64,000 nt of DNA. It comes from CAJQLB01 sp041392065. Its GTDB lineage: Bacteria; Bacteroidota; Bacteroidia; Flavobacteriales; Flavobacteriaceae. Shown in pieces: positions 37,252 through 44,383 of the stretch. The translations under genes were made by a program, and so were the position numbers. Numbering within the stretch: position 1 is the first letter of the stretch; the number at the start of each line of letters is the position of its first letter. A model generated the notes under the pieces. The model had not been told where the DNA came from and searched no databases. It was given only the letters and a program-made list of their open reading frames with translations. The stretch is from the NCBI GenBank assembly GCA_041392065.1, contig JAWKMU010000003.1:248001-312000 (forward strand), given 5' to 3'.

Positions 37252-37993
37252 TAAAATTTGAGTAATAGATTAAACAAATTATGCATAAAATTTGAATTGA
37301 ACTTAGTCCGAAAGCATAAAACATATTTGGTTTAATAAATTCTATAAAAAAGCGAAATGTAAAATAGCCAACCATAAACCACTTAAATAAATCACCACTT
37401 TTTAATAAGGCTTTACTTTGTGTTTGTTTTAAGATGAAGAAAAGCAGAAATAAGAACACTAATTCGTAAAATGAAGTTGGGTGACGAAGCAATCCATCGC
37501 CTAAATCCATTCCCAAAAAACAAGTGGTTGTGACGCCATATGTAGGTTCGTTTATTCCAGATAAGAAGCAACCAATCCTACCAATAAAAATACCAACTAT
37601 AATTGGAAACACAAACAAATCACCAGACGAACGAGTTTCACCAATATACTTTTTAGTAAGCTCAACACCAATCAAACCACCAAACAAACCTCCCATAATA
37701 GTTTTAGTGTTTAATATTTGAATTATATTCTCTTTCGAGATTTCAATAAAAGGGTTTTCTAAAAGCCCAAACAATCTTGAACCGATTAAAGCTCCAATAG
37801 CTGCACCAAGAATAATAGACAATCTATTACTATAAGAAATAACATCGTCACTTTTTCTACGCAATAACACATAATATCTAAAGGCAATAAAAAAAGCTAA
37901 ATATTCTAAGATAAGATGAATGTTAATAGTGTATCCAAAAACGACAGGTTCAAAAGGAATGCTCAACAGACTATTTTTTTTAAATATAGCCAT
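37223..37993 (-). CDS. Lgt-like (prolipoprotein diacylglyceryl transferase-fold) membrane protein
   Basis: 256 residues with about seven hydrophobic helices. Lgt features include GGLFGGLIG (101-109), GRIGCFLSG (138-146), RHPTSFYE (170-177) and FRFFIEF (213-219). Compared with E. coli Lgt as I remember it, the essential His103 aligns with F104 and Asn146 with C142, while the arginines and RHPxxxYE remain. It is therefore probably not the housekeeping lipoprotein enzyme but a diverged transferase of the same fold. The ATG at 37993 is chosen over a TTG at 38023. It overlaps the radical SAM gene by 29 bases and heads the operon. Confidence 0.8.
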   Translation of the reverse strand: MAIFKKNSLLSIPFEPVVFGYTINIHLILEYLAFFIAFRYYVLLRRKSDDVISYSNRLSIILGAAIGALIGSRLFGLLENPFIEISKENIIQILNTKTIMGGLFGGLIGVELTKKYIGETRSSGDLFVFPIIVGIFIGRIGCFLSGINEPTYGVTTTCFLGMDLGDGLLRHPTSFYELVFLFLLFFILKQTQSKALLKSGDLFKWFMVGYFTFRFFIEFIKPNMFYAFGLSSIQILCIICLIYYSNFIVKKIKGAN

Positions 37994-38008
37994 TATTATA
38001 AAAAGATG

Positions 38009-38016
38009 TAATTTTG
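38009..38016 (+). promoter_or_regulatory. TAnnTTTG -7 box for dusB
   Basis: TAATTTTG lies 16 bases before the TTG start of dusB, which supports this non-ATG start. Confidence 0.57.
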
Positions 38017-38032
38017 TGAACAAAAGAAATAC

Positions 38033-39028
38033 TTGGTAAAAATAGGCAACATAGAACTTCCTGATTTTCCATTGCTTTTAGCGCCAATGGAAGATGTAAG
38101 CGACCCTCCTTTTCGTGCTTTATGCAAAGAACAAGGAGCAGATGTTGTTTATACTGAGTTTGTGTCTAGCGAAGGATTGATTCGTAATGCAGCAAAAAGC
38201 GTTATGAAACTGGATATTTATGAAAAAGAACGTCCAGTTGGCATTCAAATTTTTGGAGCCAATCTAGACAGCATGCTTCAAACCATTGATATTGTTGAAA
38301 AATCAAATCCAGACATTATAGACATTAATTTTGGATGCCCTGTAAAAAAAGTAGTAAGTAAGGGAGCAGGAGCTGGCATTTTAAAAGATGTTTGCTTGAT
38401 GGAAAAACTTACTGCCGAAATGGTAAAACGCACTAATTTACCAATTACTGTAAAAACACGTTTGGGTTGGGATCATGACTCTATCAAAATTGTTGAAGTT
38501 GCTGAAAGACTTCAGGATGTTGGCTGTAAAGCTATTGCAATTCATGGAAGAACTAGAGCACAAATGTATAAGGGTAATGCAGATTGGAAGCCAATAGCAG
38601 AGGTTAAGAACAACCCAAGAATGCATATTCCTGTATTTGGGAATGGCGACGTGGATTCTCCAGAAAAAGCCATGTTAATGCGCGATAAATTTGGTTTAGA
38701 CGGAGCTATGATTGGTAGAGCATCTATAGGTAATCCATGGTTTTTTAAACAGGTTAAACATTTTTTTAAAACAGGTGAACATCTTGAGCCTATTAGCTTA
38801 GAAGAGCGTGTTGAAGCAGCCAGAAGACATTTACAAATGGCAATTGATTGGAAAGGCGAAACACTTGGCGTATTTGAAACCAGAAGGCATTACACCAACT
38901 ACTTTAAAGGCATACCTCATTTTAAAGAATTCAGAACCAAGATGGTAACTAGTGACGACTCAAAAGATGTGTTTGCAACTTTTGATGAGGTCTTAGAAAA
39001 TTTTGCTGGCTACGAGTTTTCGGAATAA
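38033..39028 (+). CDS. dusB: tRNA dihydrouridine synthase, TTG start
   Basis: A 331-residue FMN-dependent enzyme reducing specific uridines in the tRNA D loop. LLLAPMEDVSDPPFR is the N-terminal TIM-barrel motif. INFGCPVKKVVSKGAGAG carries the catalytic cysteine near residue 104, and IHGRTRAQMYKGNADW lies near 178. An in-frame TAA at 38009 and the promoter box leave TTG at 38033 as the first usable start. The overall pattern is closest to DusB. It ends 17 bases from the convergent permease gene. Confidence 0.94.
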   Translation: MVKIGNIELPDFPLLLAPMEDVSDPPFRALCKEQGADVVYTEFVSSEGLIRNAAKSVMKLDIYEKERPVGIQIFGANLDSMLQTIDIVEKSNPDIIDINFGCPVKKVVSKGAGAGILKDVCLMEKLTAEMVKRTNLPITVKTRLGWDHDSIKIVEVAERLQDVGCKAIAIHGRTRAQMYKGNADWKPIAEVKNNPRMHIPVFGNGDVDSPEKAMLMRDKFGLDGAMIGRASIGNPWFFKQVKHFFKTGEHLEPISLEERVEAARRHLQMAIDWKGETLGVFETRRHYTNYFKGIPHFKEFRTKMVTSDDSKDVFATFDEVLENFAGYEFSE

Positions 39029-39045
39029 GTTTTTAAAACTATTTA

Positions 39046-40245
39046 CTATTGAGATAACAAAGGTTTTGAAATTCTGGTTGAAGCTATTTTAGCAGCCAAA
39101 AATCCTAATATGGTAATCGTAAAAAACACCAGAAAAATATTAGTTAGTTTTAAAGAAACAGGATAAGGTAAGGTTGTCGTAATCATAACAAACCCAAAAA
39201 TTTGCTGAGTTAGAACAAGAAGAATAGCCAACATAATTCCAACAAAGCCACCTAGAACAACCATTAGACTTCCATGTAAAAGAAAAATTCGCTGTATTTG
39301 TTTTACAGTAATGCCTAAATTAAATAGGGTTTTTAAGTCGTTCTTTTTATCTAAAATCATCATGATTATTGAGCCAACAACATTAAAAAGCGCAATAATT
39401 AAAACCAGTGTAAAAATTAAATAAACAGCAAGGTTTTCGGTATTTAGCATTTTATGTAAAGCATCGTTTAGCTGCTCTTTTGTTTTTATTTGAAAACTTG
39501 AACCCAAAACTGTTTGTAAATCTTCGGTTATTTGTTTAATATTTTCAATGTTGCTTAATTTCACCTCTATTGAACTGATAGTGTTTTCGTTATAATTTAG
39601 AAGCTCTTTTGCAAGCTCAATATTGCTATACACGACAGAATTATCAAGTTGCTCGTTTATTTCAAAAATTCCAATATTGGTTGTTGTAGTAGTATTAAAG
39701 GCATCTTTTTCAGAAGTGATCTGCCCTTTTCCTGGTTTTGGAGTGTAAATTTTAAGTACTTTTCCATAATCCATAACACCAAATGACAAGTTACTTGCAA
39801 TTCCCCAACCCGAAACTATTTGATTGGAATCTGGAGCAAACCAAGAACCTAGCGAAACAATTGAACTGATGGTAGATTCTGGATAATGTTCATCCACTCC
39901 TTTAAGCGTAATGATTTGACGTTTGTTGTCAAATTCCAAAACAGCGCGCTCCTCAATAATTTTAGAATAAGAGGCAATGCCTTCAATGCTATTTATTTTA
40001 TCAGCAGTCTCAGATGTAAGTTCAAATGATTTTCCATCAATGGGAATTATTTTTAAATCAGGATCAACAAAAGATGAAAACTGAAGACTATAATCTTTCA
40101 ATCCTGCAAAACCAGAAAGCACAACAAGTAGAGCTGCCGAACCAATAATAATCCCAATAGCAGCAATAATGGTAATAAAGTTAATAGCGTTGTTACTGCT
40201 TTTGGTAAACAAATAACGTTTTGCTATGTAAAAAGTGAAATTCAA
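39046..40245 (-). CDS. FtsX-type ABC permease (LolC/LolE-like), TTG start
   Basis: A 399-residue inner-membrane protein with one helix near the N-terminus (~20-48), a long periplasmic domain (~50-270) and three helices near the C-terminus (~275-300, 320-350 and 365-385), the FtsX/MacB_PCD layout. In this family it would export lipoproteins from the inner membrane with an ATPase encoded elsewhere. The start is a TTG immediately after the rbfA TAG; no in-frame ATG is near. The rbfA-permease order is common in flavobacteria. Confidence 0.87.
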   Translation of the reverse strand: MNFTFYIAKRYLFTKSSNNAINFITIIAAIGIIIGSAALLVVLSGFAGLKDYSLQFSSFVDPDLKIIPIDGKSFELTSETADKINSIEGIASYSKIIEERAVLEFDNKRQIITLKGVDEHYPESTISSIVSLGSWFAPDSNQIVSGWGIASNLSFGVMDYGKVLKIYTPKPGKGQITSEKDAFNTTTTTNIGIFEINEQLDNSVVYSNIELAKELLNYNENTISSIEVKLSNIENIKQITEDLQTVLGSSFQIKTKEQLNDALHKMLNTENLAVYLIFTLVLIIALFNVVGSIIMMILDKKNDLKTLFNLGITVKQIQRIFLLHGSLMVVLGGFVGIMLAILLVLTQQIFGFVMITTTLPYPVSLKLTNIFLVFFTITILGFLAAKIASTRISKPLLSQ

Positions 40246-40635
40246 CTATTTCTTTTTTCTTTTTTCTAAAGAGTCAGGGTTTTCAATAGGATTATCAAGA
40301 CCTTTTAAAGAACGCTCAATTTGGTCTATATATTCTAAGGAGTCATCAACATAAAATTGAAGTTCAGGCATACGTCTTAACTGATGTCTGGTTCTTTGCG
40401 CCAACTCATGCTTAATTTTGTAAGAATTAGATTTTATGCCATCCATTAATTCTGCACGCTTATTGGTAGGAAAAATGCTTAAATAAACTTTAGCAATCGA
40501 AAGGTCTACCGTTACATTAACTTTGGTAACAGATATAATAACACCTTTCATGCCTGCACTTGCAGCACTTTGTAATACATCAACCAAATCTGTTTGTAAG
40601 ATTGAAGCTATTTTTTTTTGTCTGTTACTTTCCAT
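40246..40635 (-). CDS. rbfA: Ribosome-binding factor A
   Basis: A 129-residue KH-like protein needed for maturation of the 30S 5' end of 16S rRNA. ESNRQKKIASILQTDLVDVL (2-21) and the RTRHQLRRMPELQFYVDDSL region near 85-105 are family marks. The ATG at 40635 is preferred over 40653, because an exact promoter box ends 4 bases before it and would put the transcription start at or next to the start codon (possible leaderless mRNA). The TAG is followed directly by the permease TTG. Confidence 0.93.
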   Translation of the reverse strand: MESNRQKKIASILQTDLVDVLQSAASAGMKGVIISVTKVNVTVDLSIAKVYLSIFPTNKRAELMDGIKSNSYKIKHELAQRTRHQLRRMPELQFYVDDSLEYIDQIERSLKGLDNPIENPDSLEKRKKK

Positions 40636-40639
40636 GCCA

Positions 40640-40647
40640 CAAAAATA
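40640..40647 (-). promoter_or_regulatory. TAnnTTTG -7 box for rbfA, predicting a leaderless mRNA
   Basis: TATTTTTG on the minus strand ends 4 bases before the ATG at 40635, roughly the distance from this element to the transcription start. Confidence 0.5.
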
Positions 40648-40689
40648 AAACAATTAATGGGTATTTTTTAAAACATAATGGTTTTAAAC

Positions 40690-40697
40690 TAAATTTG
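40690..40697 (+). promoter_or_regulatory. TAnnTTTG -7 box for mce, predicting a leaderless mRNA
   Basis: TAAATTTG ends 4 bases before the ATG of the methylmalonyl-CoA epimerase. Confidence 0.5.
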
Positions 40698-40701
40698 TAT
40701 A

Positions 40702-41109
40702 ATGATAAATAAAATAGAACATATTGGCATAGCTGTAAAAAGCTTAAAAGACTCAAACAAGTTGTTTGAATCATTGTTTGGCAAGACACATTACAAAATT
40801 GAAAGTGTAAAAAGTGAAAGTGTGAACACTTCATTTTTTAAATTAGGAGAAAGCAAAATAGAACTTTTAGAAGCAACAGATGATGAGGGTCCAATTGCAA
40901 AATTTATTGCAAAGAAAGGTGAAGGGATTCATCACATTGCTTTTGATGTTGACGATATTGAGAAAGAAATAAAGCGACTTAAAAAAGAAGGTTTTATAGT
41001 CCTTAACGAAAAGCCAAAAAAAGGAGCTGATAACAAATGGGTTGCTTTTTTGCACCCAAAATCAACTAATGGCGTATTAATAGAGCTTTGCCAAGAGATT
41101 GCTAAATAG
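40702..41109 (+). CDS. mce: Methylmalonyl-CoA epimerase
   Basis: A 135-residue glyoxalase-fold (VOC) enzyme that interconverts (2S)- and (2R)-methylmalonyl-CoA in propionate and odd-chain metabolism. IEHIGIAVKSL at the N-terminus, IELLEATDDEGPIAKF and GIHHIAFDVDDI carry the metal-binding His and Glu residues of the family. The length is typical. The promoter box sits so close to the ATG that the mRNA may lack a leader. tRNA(CAT) follows 53 bases downstream on the same strand. Confidence 0.93.
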   Translation: MINKIEHIGIAVKSLKDSNKLFESLFGKTHYKIESVKSESVNTSFFKLGESKIELLEATDDEGPIAKFIAKKGEGIHHIAFDVDDIEKEIKRLKKEGFIVLNEKPKKGADNKWVAFLHPKSTNGVLIELCQEIAK

Positions 41110-41162
41110 ATTTAATTTTCTTGTGGAGTTTTAAAATAAGTATTAATATTGCAGCCTAATTT

Positions 41163-41236
41163 GGTCCCATAGCTCAGTTGGTTAGAGCACCTGACTCATA
41201 ATCAGGTGGTCCTTGGTTCGAGCCCAAGTGGGACCA
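41163..41236 (+). tRNA. tRNA with CAT anticodon (Met, or Ile2 after lysidine modification)
   Basis: The acceptor stem GGTCCCA (41163-41169) pairs with TGGGACC (41229-41235), with discriminator A. The anticodon arm is CCTGA-CTCATAA-TCAGG with CAT, and the T arm is CTTGG-TTCGAGC-CCAAG. It lacks the initiator features, so it is elongator tRNA-Met or tRNA-Ile2; the two cannot be told apart safely by eye. CCA is not encoded. Confidence 0.93.
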
Positions 41237-41239
41237 CAA

Positions 41240-41280
41240 CAAAAGCTGATTCATAAAAATGGATCGGCTTTTGTGTTTTT
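41240..41280 (+). terminator. Terminator after tRNA(CAT)
   Basis: CAAAAGCTGATTC (41240-41252) pairs with GGATCGGCTTTTG (41261-41273), including G-T pairs, and is followed by TGTTTTT. Confidence 0.75.
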
Positions 41281-41373
41281 AAACGAATATTAAATTTTAT
41301 TTAAAATAATTTCAATAATTTTACACTAAATTTCGTTTATAAAGACTAAAGAGTGAATTTGTAAGAAATGTTA

Positions 41374-41411
41374 AAGAAACATGTATTTCATCGATAAAAT
41401 ATGTGTTTCTT
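41374..41411. repeat. Hairpin upstream of the PID-CTERM-like gene
   Basis: AAGAAACA (41374-41381) and TGTTTCTT (41404-41411) are perfect inverted copies, and inner TATTT and AAATA extend the stem. It has no T tract and lies 59 bases before the gene, so it may be an operator or 5' RNA structure. Confidence 0.4.
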
Positions 41412-41469
41412 GGATGTTTTTTACTTTTGAATTTTGATAACTCGCTTTTTTTCATACATTTACGGTTAA

Positions 41470-41688
41470 ATGATATTACAAAACAAGTTGAAATTAGCCT
41501 CAATCTTATTTTTGATAGTAAGTTTTGTATGTGCTGCGCAAGAAATAGGAGATCCACCGCCACCAATGCCTCCTCCTCCAGTAGGATTACCAATTGATGG
41601 AAGTGTGATTTTTATGCTTGTTGTAGGACTAATTTTTGGTGCTTATAAAGTACAGAAGCTTTATAAACCAAAAAGGACAAATAATTAA
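41470..41688 (+). CDS. Small exported protein with PID-CTERM-like sorting tail
   Basis: 72 residues: a signal peptide (~1-23, ending VCAAQ), a Pro-rich stretch (DPPPPMPPPP), the short motif GLPIDG, one transmembrane helix (~45-62) and a basic tail (YKPKRTNN). This is the layout of the small PID-CTERM proteins of flavobacteria, thought to be targets of an exosortase-like protease; I recall this family but cannot check it. The mature part before the sorting tail is only about 20 residues. Its TAA overlaps the convergent ribE stop in TTAA. Confidence 0.68.
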   Translation: MILQNKLKLASILFLIVSFVCAAQEIGDPPPPMPPPPVGLPIDGSVIFMLVVGLIFGAYKVQKLYKPKRTNN

Positions 41689-42269
41689 AGGCTGGTCAGT
41701 CTCTTCACATATTTTCCAATAACATCAAATTCTAAATTAACTCGGCTTCCTATACTCAAATATTTTAACGTAGTGTTCTCAAACGTATAAGGAATAATAG
41801 CTACACTAAAAGAAGATTTTTTTGAGTTAACAACAGTCAGACTAACACCATTTACTGTAATGGAACCTTTTTCTATGGTTATATTTCCTAAAGCATCGTC
41901 ATAACTAAAAGAAAATATCCAACTTCCTTCATTTTTATCAATACCAACGCAAGTTCCGATTTGATCAACATGACCTTGTACAATATGTCCATCAAGTCTA
42001 TCGCCAAGTTTCATACCTCTTTCAAGGTTAACAAAATCGCTTATTTTAAGGTCGCTTAGACAGGTTTTTTTTAAAGTTTCATCAATAGCAGTAACAGTGT
42101 ATTCGTTTTCAGAAATATTCACTACAGTTAAACAAACACCATTATGAGCAACACTTTGGTCTATTTTTAACTCATCAGCAAAACCACATTTTAAAGCTAT
42201 GTCGAGATTTCCATTTTTTTGTTCAAGCCTTGTGATTTTGCCTAAATTTTCAATGATGCCTGTAAACAT
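41685..42269 (-). CDS. ribE: Riboflavin synthase, alpha subunit type
   Basis: 194 residues. It performs the dismutation of two 6,7-dimethyl-8-ribityllumazines to riboflavin. MFTGIIENLGKI is the classic N-terminus. Two homologous lumazine-binding barrels follow; the first has VAHNGVCLTV near residue 40 and the second GSITVNGVSLTV near residue 135. A promoter box lies at 42305-42312. No riboswitch is visible upstream. It is divergent from pdxA. Confidence 0.95.
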   Translation of the reverse strand: MFTGIIENLGKITRLEQKNGNLDIALKCGFADELKIDQSVAHNGVCLTVVNISENEYTVTAIDETLKKTCLSDLKISDFVNLERGMKLGDRLDGHIVQGHVDQIGTCVGIDKNEGSWIFSFSYDDALGNITIEKGSITVNGVSLTVVNSKKSSFSVAIIPYTFENTTLKYLSIGSRVNLEFDVIGKYVKRLTSL

Positions 42270-42304
42270 AATTTTCTGCGTTTATTTAACTAAATTTGTT
42301 GGCA

Positions 42305-42312
42305 CAAAATTA
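42305..42312 (-). promoter_or_regulatory. TAnnTTTG -7 box for ribE
   Basis: TAATTTTG on the minus strand lies 35 bases upstream of the ribE ATG. Confidence 0.55.
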
Positions 42313-42335
42313 CAAACTAATATTTTCATTTGTTG

Positions 42336-43373
42336 ATGAGAAAAGAAGAAAAAATAAAAGTTGGGATTTCAATAGGTGATCTAAACGGTATTGGAGGCGA
42401 GATTATTCTGAAAACACTTGAAGATAGTAGGGTATTAGAATTTTGCACACCTATTATTTTTGCATCTTCAAAGGTGATGTCTTTTTTAAAAAATCAGTTT
42501 AAAAGCGAAATTAATTATAACACCATTCATAAGGCAGAACAAGCTATTCACGGAAAAATAAATGTGGTTAACCTTTGGAAAGAAAACATAAACATTGAGT
42601 TTGGAAAAGAGGATTTTCAAATAGGCTCTTATGCTATAAAATCATTAATAGCAGCCACTCAAGAGCTTAAGAATGGAAATGTAGATGTATTATTAACAGC
42701 GCCAATAAACAAACATTCTATTCAATCTAAAGAATTTAATTTTCCAGGACATACAGATTATTTAGCAAAAGAACTTGGAGGTAAAAGCCTAATGTTTATG
42801 GTAACTGATTCACTTAAAGTAGGACTCCTTACAGATCATGTTCCAATTAAAGACATAGCTTCGCACATTACAGAAGATTTAATAACCTCAAAAATAGAGA
42901 CTATTTATAACACATTAATAGTAGATTTTGCAATAAATAAACCTAAAGTTGCAGTTTTAGGCATTAATCCGCATACAGGAGATAATGGTGTTATAGGTAG
43001 CGAAGACGATACAGTTTTGCGTCCGACTTTAAAAAAAATAAGAGAGACAGGAAAATTGGTTTTTGGCCCTTATGCTGCAGATAGTTTTTTTGGCTCTAAT
43101 AATTATAAAAATTTTGATGCTATTGTGGCAACCTATCACGATCAAGGTTTAATTCCTTTTAAAACGCTATCTTTTGGACAAGGTGTTAATTTTACAGCAG
43201 GATTAAATAAAGTAAGAACTTCACCAGATCATGGAACCGCTTATGAAATTGCAGGAAAAGGAATAGCAGACGCAAGCTCTTTTACCGAAGCCCTTTTTGC
43301 AGGAATTCAAATATTTAATAACAGAAAAAGCCATAAAAAACTCACCAAAAACCCATTAAAAAAGCAAGAGTAA
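42336..43373 (+). CDS. pdxA: 4-hydroxythreonine-4-phosphate dehydrogenase
   Basis: 345 residues, an NAD-dependent enzyme of DXP-dependent pyridoxal phosphate synthesis. GISIGDLNGIGGEI is the N-terminal signature. Metal and substrate residues lie in FPGHTDYLAKELG, LTDHVPIKDI, INPHTGDNG and ATYHDQGLIPFK. The ATG at 42336 is chosen over two TTG codons just upstream at 42330 and 42333. It precedes the yceD-rpmF cluster, which has its own promoter. Confidence 0.95.
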   Translation: MRKEEKIKVGISIGDLNGIGGEIILKTLEDSRVLEFCTPIIFASSKVMSFLKNQFKSEINYNTIHKAEQAIHGKINVVNLWKENINIEFGKEDFQIGSYAIKSLIAATQELKNGNVDVLLTAPINKHSIQSKEFNFPGHTDYLAKELGGKSLMFMVTDSLKVGLLTDHVPIKDIASHITEDLITSKIETIYNTLIVDFAINKPKVAVLGINPHTGDNGVIGSEDDTVLRPTLKKIRETGKLVFGPYAADSFFGSNNYKNFDAIVATYHDQGLIPFKTLSFGQGVNFTAGLNKVRTSPDHGTAYEIAGKGIADASSFTEALFAGIQIFNNRKSHKKLTKNPLKKQE

Positions 43374-43425
43374 AAGATATAAACAAAAAAATGTTTATAA
43401 CTAATGTAGGCTTAATAAAATTTTA

Positions 43426-43433
43426 TATATTTG
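43426..43433 (+). promoter_or_regulatory. TAnnTTTG -7 box for yceD-rpmF
   Basis: TATATTTG ends 22 bases before the ATG at 43456 and starts the yceD-rpmF transcript. Confidence 0.6.
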
Positions 43434-43455
43434 CACGCTCGAAATAAATGTGATA

Positions 43456-43995
43456 ATGAAGCCTTTGAAAGAGTTTAATATTCAATTTATTGGATTAAAA
43501 TTAGGAGAACATCATTTCGAGTACGATATAGATAAAAAGTTCTTTAAGGAGTTTGAATACGAAGAATTTAATGATGCGAATCTTAAAATTAATGTGGTTT
43601 TAAACAAAAAGACCACCTTATTAGAGTTGCATTTTGAAGTTTCTGGAACCGTAAATGTTAATTGTGATTTAACCAATGAGCCTTACAATCAAAAAATCAA
43701 CAATGATTTTGATTTGGTTGTAAAGTTTGGTAATGAGTATAATAATGATAATGAAGACATACTTATTATACCTCATGCTGAATACGAAATTAACATTGCA
43801 CAATACATTTATGAATTAATTGTGTTATCTGTTCCAACTAAACTAGTGCATCCAGGAGTTTTAGATGGCACATTAGATTCTGATATATTAAAAAAGCTTG
43901 AAGAATTAAGTCCAAAAGACTTAGACACAAAAAAAGACAATGAGGAAACAGATCCTCGATGGAATACGTTAAAAAAATTATTAACAGATAAATAG
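43456..43995 (+). CDS. yceD: YceD/DUF177 family protein
   Basis: 179 residues, a DUF177-type protein found next to rpmF in most bacteria; it is linked to 23S rRNA accumulation in plants and E. coli, but its biochemical role is not settled. The single cysteine in VNVNCDLTNEPY and the C-terminal EETDPRWNTLKKLL are family traits. The ATG at 43456 is chosen over the GTG at 43450. The rpmF ATG follows 9 bases after its stop. Confidence 0.9.
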   Translation: MKPLKEFNIQFIGLKLGEHHFEYDIDKKFFKEFEYEEFNDANLKINVVLNKKTTLLELHFEVSGTVNVNCDLTNEPYNQKINNDFDLVVKFGNEYNNDNEDILIIPHAEYEINIAQYIYELIVLSVPTKLVHPGVLDGTLDSDILKKLEELSPKDLDTKKDNEETDPRWNTLKKLLTDK

Positions 43996-44004
43996 TTACT
44001 AAAA

Positions 44005-44205
44005 ATGGCACATCCTAAAAGAAAAATCTCGAAAACAAGAAGAGATAAAAGAAGAACACATTACAAGGCATCTGTTCCTCAAATTGCTACGTGCCCTACA
44101 ACAGGTGAAGCACATTTATATCATAGAGCACACTGGCATGAAGGCAAACTTTATTACAGAGGTCAAGTATTGATAGACAATTCACAAGAAGAAAACGCAG
44201 CATAA
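44005..44205 (+). CDS. rpmF: 50S ribosomal protein L32
   Basis: 66 residues. AHPKRKISKTRRDKRRTHYK is the basic N-terminus of bL32. The usual four zinc-binding cysteines are reduced to one (ATCPTTGEAHLYHRAHW), so this is a zinc-free form as in other flavobacteria. It is cotranscribed with yceD and ends before a strong terminator. Confidence 0.96.
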   Translation: MAHPKRKISKTRRDKRRTHYKASVPQIATCPTTGEAHLYHRAHWHEGKLYYRGQVLIDNSQEENAA

Positions 44206-44226
44206 CTACTATGCACGCATATTATA

Positions 44227-44253
44227 AAGCGCTCACTTGTGAGCGTTTTTTTT
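44227..44253 (+). terminator. Terminator after rpmF
   Basis: CGCTCAC (44230-44236) pairs with GTGAGCG (44239-44245) and is followed by eight T. It separates yceD-rpmF from the fabH-acc genes. Confidence 0.88.
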
Positions 44254-44302
44254 ATGATATATTTTTCTTTAATGCAAAAAGAACCTATTTTGTGCCAAAA
44301 TT

Positions 44303-44325
44303 GATTAAAAAGTGATATTTTAATC
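44303..44325. promoter_or_regulatory. Inverted repeat upstream of fabH, possible operator
   Basis: GATTAAAA (44303-44310) and TTTTAATC (44318-44325) are perfect inverted copies with a 7-base spacer. They lie within a longer imperfect symmetry (GCCAAAATTGA ... TCAATTTAAGGC) between the rpmF terminator and the fabH ATG at 44384. Confidence 0.4.
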
Positions 44326-44383
44326 ATATTTTTATTCAATTTAAGGCAATTTTGATCATTTTTTGTTCAACCAATACAAAATT

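Noticed and set aside
37223..37993. Annotating the Lgt-like gene as the housekeeping lgt
   Set aside because: Key residues seem replaced, and the gene is embedded in an operon with a radical SAM enzyme.
42270..42335. FMN riboswitch before ribE
   Set aside because: The spacer is only 66 bases and contains an ordinary TAnnTTTG promoter and no conserved RFN-like elements.
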